Shown one piece after another: positions 1-8,914 of a stretch of DNA of 50,373 nucleotides. This stretch comes from Desulfitibacter sp. BRH_c19 (GTDB lineage: Bacteria > Bacillota > DSM-16504 > Desulfitibacterales > Desulfitibacteraceae): contig LOER01000018.1 of the NCBI GenBank assembly GCA_001515945.1, forward strand, positions 1 to 50,373, in the 5' to 3' direction. The translations under genes and the position numbers were made by a program. The notes under the pieces were generated by a model. The model had not been told where the DNA came from and ran no database searches. It saw nothing but the letters and a program-made list of their open reading frames with translations. How positions within the stretch are numbered: the first letter of the stretch is position 1; each line of letters opens with the position of its first letter.

Positions 1-1
1 G

Positions 2-391
2 CAAAAAATAGACCATGAAAATCAGGATATTGCTCTAGGAAAAGACCTAATTCTCGAATTTGTTACTAATGCCGGTATCAATCCGGACGTTTTTGAAGCG
101 ATGACTTCCCTGATGTACCATTTCCCGAGTATTTTCAAGGAACCTGGATTGCACATTCTTTCCAAACACCAAAAGGAAACCGGGGGATTGCATTTATTCT
201 CTGGTGTAAATACCGTGTTTTATTTGGAGAGGGCTATTCAGAGATACTTACTGCTTGATAATACTGAACCATTACCAAGGGACTTACATGAAGCCTGTTG
301 TGTTTTACTGAATGCACTCATTGAAATGGCTTCTTCCGAGGCGTACTACCTTCGTGAACACTTGATTCGGTCTCGAAGGATAATTAATTAA
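2..391 (+). CDS. Hypothetical protein, 5' end outside window
   Basis: The reading frame is open from base 2 to a TAA at 389-391, so the start codon lies before the window. The visible 129 residues have no signal peptide or membrane segment. They are mixed helical, with two neighbouring cysteines (HEACCVLLNAL) and a basic C-terminus (LIRSRRIIN). I do not recognise the family. An internal ATG at 101 has no ribosome-binding site and is probably not the start. The gene is followed by about 450 bases without a convincing gene. Confidence 0.6.
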   Translation, partial: QKIDHENQDIALGKDLILEFVTNAGINPDVFEAMTSLMYHFPSIFKEPGLHILSKHQKETGGLHLFSGVNTVFYLERAIQRYLLLDNTEPLPRDLHEACCVLLNALIEMASSEAYYLREHLIRSRRIIN

Positions 392-847
392 GAAGGAATT
401 TTAAAGCTATATTACTTACCAGTATCCATATACTGGGGGGAAAACTTAACTTCGGATAAGGCTAATAATAGGTAGTTGGATAATGGGGTAAAAATTTTAG
501 GTTTCTGTAGTAGGTAATTTAAAGCTTAAATGCTTAGGTGTACAGTAATATTCTGCAGTAGTTAATTTTATTCCAGGGATGTTCATACGAAATGATGTTT
601 GATTACATAAGTTTAAAAGTTTGGTCTAGTAAAACTGAAACACCAGGGTTTATACTAGAAGGTGATGATTGGCTATTAAATGGAGATGAAGGGGACCTGA
701 ATTTTGAATATGTTGGCATCGGTACTAATGTGTCCGAAAGTACATTGAAGAAGGGTTGGATAATCTAGCAGATGCCTAGAGGATCAGGACAAAATAACTA
801 AATTGGCATTTGAATAATAATATAAAAAGGGAGGATGGAGGCATTTC
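392..847. other. Intergenic region, possible gene remnant
   Basis: This 456-base stretch has no convincing gene, RNA or terminator. Its only notable content is a 58-codon frame at 592-768. The last bases (831-841, GGGAGGATGGAGG-like) are the ribosome-binding site of the response regulator gene at 848. Confidence 0.5.
592..768 (+). CDS. Small hypothetical ORF (58 aa), possibly a remnant
   Basis: The frame begins ATG ATG and ends TAG. The product is acidic with several tryptophans (VWSSKTE, GDDWLLNGDEGDLNFEY). No good ribosome-binding site precedes it, only a weak GGGA. It could be the decayed end of a larger gene. No family is recognised. Confidence 0.25.
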   Translation: MMFDYISLKVWSSKTETPGFILEGDDWLLNGDEGDLNFEYVGIGTNVSESTLKKGWII

Positions 848-1531
848 ATGAAAAATATTTTATTAGTTGAAGATGATTTAAGCATCATTGAAGGCTTGAA
901 ATTTTCACTTTCTAAACATGACTTTGATGTAACCATTGCTCGAACTGTAAGAGAAGCCAAAGCATGTTTAAAGCTACCTGAATACAATCTAATTATATTG
1001 GATTTAATGCTTCCTGATGGTAGTGGTTTTGACTTGTGTAAAGCAGTTAGGCAAACATCAAACATTCCAATAATTTTCTTGACCGCTTCAGATGAAGAAG
1101 TGAATATTGTCATGGGTTTGGATATTGGTGGGGATGATTATATAACAAAACCATTTAAACTAAATGAGCTTTTATCAAGGATAAATGCAGCCTTAAGGCG
1201 GTCGAATCATGATAAGCAACAATTAGCGGAATTAAATTCAAATGGTATTACAGTAAAGCTTTTAGAAGGCAAAGTAATGAAAAATGGAGTGGAATTAGAA
1301 CTTACATCAGTAGAATACAAATTATTATGCCTGTTTATGCAGAATCCAAAGGTCATATTATCAAAAGAACAAATAATGCAAAAATTATGGGATTGCCGTG
1401 AATGTTTTGTTGATGATAATACCTTGGCAGTTTATATCAGCAGGTTGCGAGCAAAAATCGAAGATTGTCCAAAGGACCCATCATTTCTAGTAACAGCTAG
1501 AGGAATGGGATATAAGTGGAATATTGTATAA
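848..1531 (+). CDS. OmpR/PhoB-family response regulator
   Basis: A 227-residue two-domain cytoplasmic regulator. The receiver domain (about 1-115) has the acidic pocket E8/D9/D10, the phospho-acceptor D52 (LIILDLMLPDG), T79 and K101 (YITKPFK). A winged-helix DNA-binding domain fills about 130-225 and ends in the usual RGxGYKW turn. A strong ribosome-binding site lies just before the ATG. The kinase gene starts 9 bases downstream and an ABC exporter follows. This arrangement is typical of Firmicute systems that sense antimicrobial peptides or envelope stress and switch on the adjacent exporter. The signal cannot be read from the sequence. Confidence 0.93.
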   Translation: MKNILLVEDDLSIIEGLKFSLSKHDFDVTIARTVREAKACLKLPEYNLIILDLMLPDGSGFDLCKAVRQTSNIPIIFLTASDEEVNIVMGLDIGGDDYITKPFKLNELLSRINAALRRSNHDKQQLAELNSNGITVKLLEGKVMKNGVELELTSVEYKLLCLFMQNPKVILSKEQIMQKLWDCRECFVDDNTLAVYISRLRAKIEDCPKDPSFLVTARGMGYKWNIV

Positions 1532-1540
1532 GGGGTTTTT

Positions 1541-2788
1541 ATGAATCTACTAGTTAATAAAGAAGTCAAAAAATTATTTATATCGCTTATGTTAGTCTTT
1601 ATTGCCGGAATTATACTCTTTCAAATTGCAGCTTACATAAATGCGATCAGTTTTAGAAAAGAGATGCTTGAGCATGATTATGAGATTGCAGGTTATTTAA
1701 GCCAAAAATATCCGGAGCTGTCTCATGAAATTCGGGAAGCCTTCACGGCGGAAAAGACATCTAGTCACCAGGAAACAGGAAAATCCTTGTTAGAACAGGT
1801 GGGCTATAAGGATAGTATTCAATTGCACTTGCTTCCTCAAGTCAGTAGATTTTATGAAACAAATGGGATAATAAATTTCATATTGTCAATCTTGTTTATA
1901 TCTGCCACCTTGTTTTTTAGTTACTGTTTTTTGAGAAACCATTATAAGAAACTAGAACGGTATAATACTGATATTAATAAAATTATGAACGGAGAAATTT
2001 CAACCAGGCTTTATGATAATGAGGAGGGCAGTTTATCAAAATTAGCGTCATCTGTTAATATGTTGACTTCATCCTTATACACCCATATCGAAAAAGAAAA
2101 AGATAACAAGGTCTTTTTAAAGGAAAATCTGACAAATATATCCCATCAGCTTAAAACCCCTTTATCTGCCCTTACTATGTATAATGAGATCATGAAAAAT
2201 GAAAATACAGACAATGATGTAATAACAAGCTTCTTAAATAAAAGCGAAAATGAGCTGGGACGGATGCAAACCTTGATAGCCAATCTATTAAAGTTGGCTA
2301 GGTTGGATGCTGGAATCATAAAGCTTAATAAAAAAGTACATATTTTTAACGACATTATGGAACAGGTGGCCGAAAGTTTTGAAACCAGGTTGTTAAAGGA
2401 GCAAAAAACCTTTGAGATAATATCCCATGGTATAGTTTCATATCCATGCGACAAGGAATGGATGTTTGAAGCCTTGAGTAACTTGTTTAAAAACGCTGTG
2501 GAACATACAGGAGCCGGAAACCACATCAGAGTTATAATTAGCACAACGCCGTTGATAACAAAAATAACCGTCGAAGATAACGGGGAAGGAATTCACCCTG
2601 ATGACATCAATCATATTTTTAAAAGATTTTATAGGAGCCGGTTTTCGCAGGAAAAACAAGGGACTGGAGTAGGATTAACTCTGGCGAAAACGATTATTGA
2701 AATGCACGGGGGATACATATCAGTAGAAAGTATAATTAAAAAAGGAACAAAATTTACCGTCCATTTGCCAAACCTTACAAAATTGTAA
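1541..2788 (+). CDS. Sensor histidine kinase
   Basis: A 415-residue membrane kinase. It has transmembrane segments at about 11-33 and 112-131 around a short extracytoplasmic loop of about 80 residues. A HAMP-like linker follows, then a HisKA helix with the phospho-accepting H202 (NISHQLKTPLSAL) and a HATPase_c domain with N (NLFKNAVEH), DNGEGI and GTGVGL boxes. It starts 9 bases after the regulator gene and must be its partner. The loop is too small for a large ligand domain. Small-loop kinases next to MacB-type exporters often sense peptide antibiotics, which is the inference here. Confidence 0.92.
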   Translation: MNLLVNKEVKKLFISLMLVFIAGIILFQIAAYINAISFRKEMLEHDYEIAGYLSQKYPELSHEIREAFTAEKTSSHQETGKSLLEQVGYKDSIQLHLLPQVSRFYETNGIINFILSILFISATLFFSYCFLRNHYKKLERYNTDINKIMNGEISTRLYDNEEGSLSKLASSVNMLTSSLYTHIEKEKDNKVFLKENLTNISHQLKTPLSALTMYNEIMKNENTDNDVITSFLNKSENELGRMQTLIANLLKLARLDAGIIKLNKKVHIFNDIMEQVAESFETRLLKEQKTFEIISHGIVSYPCDKEWMFEALSNLFKNAVEHTGAGNHIRVIISTTPLITKITVEDNGEGIHPDDINHIFKRFYRSRFSQEKQGTGVGLTLAKTIIEMHGGYISVESIIKKGTKFTVHLPNLTKL

Positions 2789-2875
2789 GGTTTAATTCAT
2801 GTCAGAGTAAGGTGGATAGGTTATTCTATTGTTGTTCTTAAATTAACTATTAGAATAATGATCGAGGTGGAAAAA

Positions 2876-3559
2876 TTGGAAATACTGAAAACAGAAAATC
2901 TATCAAAAACTTATAGTCAGGGCGAAACAATGGTAAAGGCTTTAATTAAGGTGTCAATTTCTATTTCCAAGGGTGATTTCATTGCTATCGTAGGACCATC
3001 GGGTTCCGGAAAAAGTACACTTCTTAATATGCTTGGGGCTTTGGATGTGCCAACTTCCGGAAGGGTTTTTATAGATGGCAGGGATATTTATGCAATGGAG
3101 GAAGAGGCGCTGGCGGTTTTTCGCAGGCGTAACATAGGTTTCATTTTTCAAGCCTACAATCTGGTTCCTGAATTAAATGTCGAGGAAAACATAATCCTGC
3201 CCTTACTGTTGGATTATAAGAAACCAGATCGGCAGTATATTGATGAACTGCTGGAGATATTGGGACTGAAGGAAAGAAAATATCATCTTCCCAGTCAGCT
3301 TTCAGGAGGACAACAACAGCGCGTGGCAATTGGGCGAGCTCTAGCAACTAAGCCTGCAATTATTTTGGCCGACGAGCCGACAGGAAATCTTGATAGTAAA
3401 AATAGTCGAGATGTAATTGATCTGATGAAGCTGTCCGTAGAAAGGTTTAGACAGACTTTGATTATGATTACGCACAATGAAAACTATGCTTCCGTTGCAG
3501 ACAGAATATTCCAAGTAGAGGATGGAGTGGTTACTGAGCTAGGAGGTGGAGGCAGATGA
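2876..3559 (+). CDS. MacB/LolD-type ABC transporter ATP-binding protein
   Basis: The ATPase of an FtsX-type ABC exporter. Walker A (GPSGSGKST), Q-loop (FIFQAYNL), signature ([14 protein letters not shown]), Walker B ([12 protein letters not shown]) and H-loop (ITHNE) are all present, so it should hydrolyse ATP. I chose TTG at 2876 because GAGGTGG lies 5 bases before it. An in-frame ATG at 2858 has no ribosome-binding site and would put the GAGGTGG inside the gene. The gene is 87 bases after the kinase gene and overlaps the permease gene by 4 bases (ATGA), which indicates coupled translation. Confidence 0.92.
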   Translation: MEILKTENLSKTYSQGETMVKALIKVSISISKGDFIAIVGPSGSGKSTLLNMLGALDVPTSGRVFIDGRDIYAMEEEALAVFRRRNIGFIFQAYNLVPELNVEENIILPLLLDYKKPDRQYIDELLEILGLKERKYHLPSQLSGGQQQRVAIGRALATKPAIILADEPTGNLDSKNSRDVIDLMKLSVERFRQTLIMITHNENYASVADRIFQVEDGVVTELGGGGR

Positions 3560-5970
3560 ATCATTACACCGAACTTGCTTCCAAGTACCTTTCCATGCAC
3601 AGGAGAAAGACCAGGTTGGCCATTGTTAGCGTGGCGATTTCGGTTGCTCTTGTTACCGGAGTATTTTCCATGTTGGATGTCTTTATGCGGTTCGAAAAAT
3701 TACAGGTAATTCACGATTATGGGAATTACCATCTTGCTGTCATTGATGCAAGTGATAAAGAGGTTTCTTCCATAAAAAGCCGCATCGACGTTAAAAATTC
3801 GGGAAGATGGAAGGACTTTGGAAGTGGGACTATAAACGGTATCTCCTGCCGGCTTGGAGCGATGGATGAAGCTTTTGCCGGGAATTTAAACATAAAAGTT
3901 CTGGCAGGGAGATATCCAACTGGTAAAAATGAGATTATGGTGGAACAATGGGCGACTGAAGGCTTGTATCTGGATGCGGATATTGGCGACACGGTTAAGC
4001 TCTCTTTTGAGGATAATATTGAAAGGGAATACGTCATTAGCGGCATCTATAACGATTTGGGAAATATGAAGGCTGCCGCCATGCCTGGCGTATTTGTATC
4101 AACGGTCGGTGTCAGTAATATTGAGTCTGAAAAACCAACTTTGTATCTTGTTGAATTTAAGGAAAGGGTCAGGATCAATGAAGCGGTAGCAGATATCAAG
4201 AATGGTCTTAATATTGCCGATGACAAAATTGAACTTAATAATCACCTGCTCGCAGTAATGGGACAAAGCAAACACAAAGCAGCCATCGGGATGTATATCA
4301 TCGGTGCCATTTTGTTTAGTATCGTCCTCGTAGCAGGCGTTGTGATGATATACAATACTTTTAACATTTCTGTTATGGAAAGGGTCCGGCAGTTCGGCCT
4401 TTTAAGGTGTGTCGGAGCATCCAAGTCACAGATAAAAAAGCTGATCCGAAGGGAAGGACTGGTCATAACCCTGCGGGCAATTCCTCTGGGTATTCTTGCA
4501 GGCATGTTTATGGCCTTTGTTTGCAGTGCTATATTAAAGTTTTTTAACAATAGCATATTCAAAGATATCCCCCTGTTTAGCATAAGTATAATAGGTATTG
4601 CGGCCGGAGTAGTTATCGGCTTTTTGACTGTATTTATTGCTTCTTTACTGCCTGCAAAAAAGGCGGCACGGGTTTCTCCTGTGAATGCCGTAACGGGAAG
4701 CAACGAAATAAAGATCTCTAAAAGAAAAAAGCTTGGTTTTTTATCAAAGATCTTGCGTGCTGAAATAGCGATGGGAATAAACAATGCCTTTATGCGAAAG
4801 AAAACGCTTTTTCTCATGTCGTGCTCCATTGCTGTAAGTATAATTCTATTCCTGGGCTTTAATGTGTTTATCGATTTTATGCATTCCTCGCTTAAAACTA
4901 CCAAACCGTACACTCCTGATATTTCCTTGGTATCAGAACAGGGTATAGACGACGAGGTATATGCAAAACTGTCGGCTCTTGATGGAGCGGAAAGAGTCTA
5001 TGGAAGGATGTTCGGCTATGTTAACGCTACCTTTGATGCGTCAAAACTGACCGATACATATAAAGAGGCCGTGAATGGGGTTACAGTAAAAGATAACGGT
5101 CTATTCGTACCTCCCGAAAAATCAGGGCTTATTTCCTACGATAGAAATCAGCTGAACTGGGCAAAAGCTGACCTGATAGCTGGGGAACTTTCAGAGGTCA
5201 GGATGAATGAGGGGAAAGGGGTTATTGCTGTTGCCAGTCACTTAAGAAATAACATTACGGCAGATACCGCCAATCTACAACCGGGGGATAAGGTCTATAT
5301 TGATACCCCTACCGGCACAAAAGAGTTAACTGTTATGGGTATATTGCGTTCTGTACCCTTTAGCGATAATGAATTGACTTTAACTACATTTATTACTACA
5401 GAAGCAATATTTACCGAGCTTACTGGTGAAGCTTCATTCAAAGCCGTAGACATTCAACTTAGGAGAAAAGCGGATGAACAAACCGTTGATGCTATAAAGG
5501 CCATGGTGGATAACAGCATATCCTTCCATGACGTGCGCCAAAAAAACGCCGAGATCAATCAGATATATATAACAATGGCTGTCTTTGTATATGGTTTTGT
5601 AGCGGTAATTGCTTTGATAAGCATCTTGAATCTTATAAACACTATGAACACCAGCGTTGCGTCAAAAACCAAGTATCTAGGGGTCATGCGGGCGGTTGGA
5701 ATGTCTGGAACCCAATTAGAGAAGATGATTTTATCAGAGGCTGCTGCATACAGCCTGACCGGTTGCCTTATGGGATGCACATTAGGAATTTTACTGCAAA
5801 AAGTATTGATTTCTAACTACCTTTCAAGTTTTCATGTGATTTGGGAATTTCCTTTAGTTGAGATTATTATGATATTCAGTCTTACTCTATTAGTTACTAT
5901 TTACTCTGTGATTAGTCCACTTAAACGCATAAAATCAAAGGGTATTTCAGAGGTTATCAATTCACTATAA
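3556..5970 (+). CDS. FtsX-like ABC transporter permease
   Basis: An 804-residue membrane protein made of two FtsX modules. I count about eight membrane segments: 21-41, 246-268, 308-328, 341-366, 417-440, 670-695, 731-752 and 767-789. Large extracytoplasmic domains sit after segments 1 and 5. Both modules carry the family signature near segments 2-3 and 6-7 (RQFGLLRCVGAS; KYLGVMRAVGMS). It overlaps the ATPase gene by 4 bases and forms its membrane partner. Such MacB/FtsX-type proteins work as mechanotransmission exporters for peptides or lipoproteins. With the two-component genes upstream, a role in peptide resistance or envelope stress is likely but unproved. Confidence 0.88.
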   Translation: MNHYTELASKYLSMHRRKTRLAIVSVAISVALVTGVFSMLDVFMRFEKLQVIHDYGNYHLAVIDASDKEVSSIKSRIDVKNSGRWKDFGSGTINGISCRLGAMDEAFAGNLNIKVLAGRYPTGKNEIMVEQWATEGLYLDADIGDTVKLSFEDNIEREYVISGIYNDLGNMKAAAMPGVFVSTVGVSNIESEKPTLYLVEFKERVRINEAVADIKNGLNIADDKIELNNHLLAVMGQSKHKAAIGMYIIGAILFSIVLVAGVVMIYNTFNISVMERVRQFGLLRCVGASKSQIKKLIRREGLVITLRAIPLGILAGMFMAFVCSAILKFFNNSIFKDIPLFSISIIGIAAGVVIGFLTVFIASLLPAKKAARVSPVNAVTGSNEIKISKRKKLGFLSKILRAEIAMGINNAFMRKKTLFLMSCSIAVSIILFLGFNVFIDFMHSSLKTTKPYTPDISLVSEQGIDDEVYAKLSALDGAERVYGRMFGYVNATFDASKLTDTYKEAVNGVTVKDNGLFVPPEKSGLISYDRNQLNWAKADLIAGELSEVRMNEGKGVIAVASHLRNNITADTANLQPGDKVYIDTPTGTKELTVMGILRSVPFSDNELTLTTFITTEAIFTELTGEASFKAVDIQLRRKADEQTVDAIKAMVDNSISFHDVRQKNAEINQIYITMAVFVYGFVAVIALISILNLINTMNTSVASKTKYLGVMRAVGMSGTQLEKMILSEAAAYSLTGCLMGCTLGILLQKVLISNYLSSFHVIWEFPLVEIIMIFSLTLLVTIYSVISPLKRIKSKGISEVINSL

Positions 5971-6139
5971 GTCTATTTTGATGTTTAGAATAGAACGACT
6001 TATCTTTGATTAAAACACAAATAATAGCAATAGTGATAATAAAAGTTAAATCTCTCAGAAGGAATTCAATTACTTTTATAGAATGTAAACAGGACTAAAG
6101 TCTTAAAATAATAGGACTTTTATTAAAAAAACTATATTA

Positions 6140-6240
6140 CAGCTGAAAAAGGCAAAGCTATCGAAAGATAGTGACGCAAAGCTATGGGTCTAAAGTGTGC
6201 AGAGGTAATTTTTTTGCATTACTATGACTGCCAAGCCACC
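6140..6240 (+). ncRNA. Cyclic di-GMP-I (GEMM-I) riboswitch
   Basis: The stretch contains the hallmark GEMM-I core: GGCAAAGC, a GAAA tetraloop, then GACGCAAAGC, GGGTCTAAAG and, after a variable P3 hairpin, ATGACTGCCAAGCC. Order, spacing and sequence match the class I c-di-GMP aptamers of Clostridia. A terminator-like hairpin follows at 6269-6304, so the expression platform probably works by transcription termination. The first downstream frame (6373) is broken, and the next intact gene is at 6897. Confidence 0.88.
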
Positions 6241-6268
6241 AGACTTAGAAGCTTATTTAAGCTTTATT

Positions 6269-6304
6269 AAATAGGAGTGGCCAGTTTGGCAATCCTATTT
6301 TTTT
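6269..6304 (+). terminator. Terminator of the c-di-GMP riboswitch
   Basis: AAATAGGA pairs with TCCTATTT, and a GCCA/TGGC inner stem is followed by a run of T. It lies about 30 bases after the aptamer and is probably its expression platform. Confidence 0.7.
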
Positions 6305-6372
6305 GTATTTCTAAACTCTTTAGGAAGTATTCGCTAAGATAGTTATTAAATTAGAGAAAGGATGAAAAGATA

Positions 6373-6691
6373 GTGCTTAAATTAAAACATTTCTTAAGTA
6401 GAGAAGAAAAGGAATTTTTACATCAAATAATACAAAGCACTAGCATAACCCCAAAGCCCAAAAAATTCAGCCTATCAGAATTTTTTAAGAAGATTTTTTG
6501 TTTTAACTTGTAAGGTAAATAGCTTAGTAACTCATTTATTTTCAACTTTAATATATACCTTTTCACTTCTTGACCTTGCATATAAAGACGACTTCATGGA
6601 ACGAACAATGTTGATGGACTTGATTTTAATGGTAATCCTACTCTTTTCGAGTGCTGCTATTGCCTGCGATGTTATGGTTAAATGTGAATGA
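6373..6691 (+). pseudogene. Frameshifted small protein gene downstream of the c-di-GMP riboswitch
   Basis: A GTG start after AGAAAGGATG opens a 46-codon frame (LKHFLSREEKEFLHQ) ending at 6513. The +1 frame then continues without a stop to 6691. Reading across a shift in the T-run at about 6494-6500 gives one protein of about 105 residues: a charged N-terminus, then hydrophobic segments (LFSTLIYTFSLLDLAY; MLMDLILMVILLFSSAAIA). This looks like a small membrane protein broken by one indel. It is the first gene after the riboswitch. The family is not recognised. A sequencing error in the homopolymer could also explain the break. Confidence 0.4.
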
Positions 6692-6896
6692 AAAGATAGT
6701 TAGCTTTCTAGCTCAGAAACTTCATATATAGATAGCACAATCTAGACACTCAATTCATTGCAGAATCATTTATAGCTAAAGCAACAGAAGCTATAACTCC
6801 AGCCCTAGAAAAGGCACGTAGCTTTATAAGCTAACAGTTTAAAAAATGCGATAAATTCTGATGTAGTTAGTAATTTGTCTAAGAGGAGGTAAAAGA

Positions 6897-7088
6897 ATGT
6901 TAACAAGATACAATTATTTATGCCAACTAGCACACGACGATATTTTTGCTTTCATTGGAAAGATAATGAATATGGTAGAAAGCGAAAAGGGCAAAGAACT
7001 TGCAGAGCAGTACTATAACGAAGCTATATGCTCAGAAACCAAAACAGAAAGTATAAGGATAGCTCAAAAATATATATTCATTGGCTAA
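6897..7088 (+). CDS. Small hypothetical protein (63 aa)
   Basis: A 63-residue soluble, helical protein with a strong ribosome-binding site (AAGAGGAGG, 8 bases before ATG). It has one region rich in Glu/Lys (MVESEKGKELAEQYYNEAI) and no membrane segment or cysteine pair. I do not recognise the family. It is the first intact gene downstream of the c-di-GMP riboswitch at 6140 and could be in the same transcript. About 200 bases of apparent debris separate it from the broken gene at 6373-6691. Confidence 0.55.
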   Translation: MLTRYNYLCQLAHDDIFAFIGKIMNMVESEKGKELAEQYYNEAICSETKTESIRIAQKYIFIG

Positions 7089-7177
7089 AAAATTATTATG
7101 TGTTTCCTTGTTTTCAAATTTTTGTGCTACAGCTAATAGTAATATCTATTAGTGAGAGCTTTAAAGTGTAGTCAAAC

Positions 7178-7315
7178 ATGGAGTCAACAAGCAAGTGTCC
7201 TTTAATTAAGGATAGTAATACACGAGCAGGATGTGGAAGCTCACGATTTGGATGTGGTTTATTCCACTATGGTGACAAAAAATCGCGCTGTGGAAGCTAT
7301 TGTAGAAAGTGGTAA
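7178..7315 (+). CDS. Possible Cys/Gly-rich peptide (45 aa)
   Basis: A 45-codon frame ends in TAA and encodes cysteines at positions 7, 19, 26, 38 and 42 amid glycines (RAGCGSSRFGCG; SRCGSYCRKW). No clear ribosome-binding site precedes the ATG. It lies in a region of debris, so chance or a fragment of a zinc-binding protein are both possible. Confidence 0.22.
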   Translation: MESTSKCPLIKDSNTRAGCGSSRFGCGLFHYGDKKSRCGSYCRKW

Positions 7316-7488
7316 TGACCGCTAGAACTTTTCTTTGAAGCACAATAATATAGAAGTAACAGGAGGATATAAAGTTTTCTCCCATAAGGAAATTCTACGA
7401 AAAAAGAGTTGGGGGTACCATCTGGATGTGGTTATATGGAATTTGGCTTTACGCAGGTCCAGAGTGCCGGTTAATAATACTCAGTTGA

Positions 7489-7512
7489 GGCTCTCTACGG
7501 AGAGCCTTTTAA
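7489..7512 (+). terminator. Rho-independent terminator
   Basis: GGCTCTC / GAGAGCC form a perfect 7-bp stem with a 4-base loop followed by TTTT. It lies inside an unconvincing 64-codon frame (7335-7529), which argues against that frame being a gene. Confidence 0.6.
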
Positions 7513-7586
7513 GTTATGTAAAAAGGTAATTACTGTAGCAGAAACCCAATACTAATATACCCCCAAGAAGTTTTTTTATTTATAGG

Positions 7587-7613
7587 TGTAACAAAATAAC
7601 AACTTTTGGTACT
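7587..7613 (+). promoter_or_regulatory. Putative ECF-sigma-type promoter (copy B)
   Basis: TGTAAC and GGTACT are separated by exactly 15 bases. The same two blocks with the same spacing occur at 19550-19576 before a lipoprotein gene. The pattern resembles promoters read by extracytoplasmic-function sigma factors. Only debris lies downstream here. Confidence 0.35.
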
Positions 7614-7762
7614 AATAATAAAATGAAAGAAATATTTTCGAACTGCTACTTTACATGACTTTGCTTCGATAAAAATAAGGAATAGATAATGTACAATACT
7701 ATTGTTATGTATTAAACTATCAGAACTTCTCCCATGGACTATTCGATACCTAGTCTGTATGA

Positions 7763-7942
7763 TTTGGCACAACAGATAGCTTACTAACTATAAAAGAATT
7801 AGATTTTATTTTTCCAAATACAGAACTAATTGCTAACCTAGAGAATGCAGGCATATCGCAAGATGCAATAGAAGAAATGATTTGGGAAGGTGGTCTACGA
7901 TATAAAGATATAATAAGAGAAGCTTTGAAGTATGAAAATTAG
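7763..7942 (+). pseudogene. Gene fragment, unknown
   Basis: A 59-codon open stretch without a start codon ends at a TAG. The product looks like real protein (KELDFIFPNTELIANLENAG, then AIEEMIWEGGLRYKDIIREAL). It may be the C-terminal remnant of a small protein whose 5' end is lost. The ECF-like promoter at 7587 may once have served it. Confidence 0.3.
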
Positions 7943-8025
7943 TGGGTTAGAAGTTCTAACTTTACATAAAATCTATATGATAAGGCACATTTTATGGAAA
8001 AAGTGACTTAGGGAAGGAGGATTAG

Positions 8026-8376
8026 ATGATATTTATTTTTTTAATTGCTTTTTTAATATTAGTTATAGTTGCAGAAAAAATTATTATAAACAAGTTTAAT
8101 ATTAAAAAGAAAAAGGGATTATATAAGCATGTTAATAAAGTCCATAAATGGTCAGAAGTAGTAATTATTATTGCATTAATAACAATGACTTTTTTTAGTA
8201 AGAGCAGTGAATTAAGGCAGTATTATCTTCCTATATTTTTTACTGTATTATTTGGTTTTCGTGCTTTTATAGAATGGAAATTTGAAAAAGAGTCAAAAGT
8301 ATACATCTTAAGCATCTTAAATGGTAGTACAGTTTTATTGCTTTTGATAATATTAAAATTATTTTTCTTAAAGTAA
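8026..8376 (+). CDS. DUF4181-family small membrane protein
   Basis: A 116-residue integral membrane protein with a good ribosome-binding site (GGAAGGAGG). It has about four hydrophobic segments (2-19, 46-62, 69-84, 97-115). The pattern YKHVNKVHKW between the first two segments and FGFRAFIEWKFEKESK before the last is the signature I recall for DUF4181, a family common in Bacilli. Function is unknown. It stands alone between debris on the left and a terminator at 8480. Confidence 0.72.
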   Translation: MIFIFLIAFLILVIVAEKIIINKFNIKKKKGLYKHVNKVHKWSEVVIIIALITMTFFSKSSELRQYYLPIFFTVLFGFRAFIEWKFEKESKVYILSILNGSTVLLLLIILKLFFLK

Positions 8377-8914
8377 GTGTAGTTAGATATATTAATTAAG
8401 TTGAGCTATGACAAATTAGTTGTTGCACATTATCTATAAGATGCGTCTCAAAAACACTAAATGAAAAAATATCAAATGCAATCCCTGGTAATTTCACAGG
8501 GATTTTATTTGTAATACAGATGATTTCATGCTTTGCTTTTTAACGGATTCTTTCGAGGTCATTTTGAATTTCTAGCTCAACCGCTTATACCTTACCGCCC
8601 ATACTTGGTGTTATGTCTAAGGTCGGTCGGTAAAGTAACGCTAGGTCAAAACCGCAGCACCTGGTCCATAAACCTGCTAACACAGTCTTAATTGAACAGA
8701 TTAGGACAAGACTTAATGAAGTTTTATATGGTAAAATAGGACCTACAAGGGTTAACTTTATAAATTACCTAAACCTAATGATATGGACTATAGGGTTTGT
8801 AAATAAGCATAATTTAATTCTGATATTTATTACATACTACCTTTGTATGGAATAGATGACTCGCGCTATTGTACTGTAATTGAAAGAATTGCTTGAAATG
8901 GAGAATATAAGAAT
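8377..8914. other. Intergenic debris with terminator and an unidentified ORF fragment
   Basis: This 538-base stretch holds a terminator (8480-8508) and an open frame at 8634-8855 with no start codon (LIEQIRTRLNEVLYGKIG and a hydrophobic tail), probably a gene fragment. Nothing else is supported until the glycosylase gene at 8915. Confidence 0.4.
8480..8508 (+). terminator. Rho-independent terminator after the DUF4181 gene
   Basis: AATCCCTG / CAGGGATT form an 8-bp stem with a 9-base loop, followed by TTATTT. It lies about 100 bases after the DUF4181 stop. Confidence 0.65.

Noticed and set aside
2858-2875. ATG 2858 as start of the ABC ATPase
   Set aside because: No ribosome-binding site lies upstream, whereas TTG 2876 is correctly spaced from GAGGTGG.
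4242-4913. 223-codon minus-strand frame inside the ABC permease gene
   Set aside because: It lies wholly inside the FtsX permease in antisense, has no ribosome-binding site, and its composition mirrors the membrane segments of the sense gene.
7335-7529. 64-codon frame as a gene
   Set aside because: It has no ribosome-binding site and runs through a clear terminator at 7489-7512.
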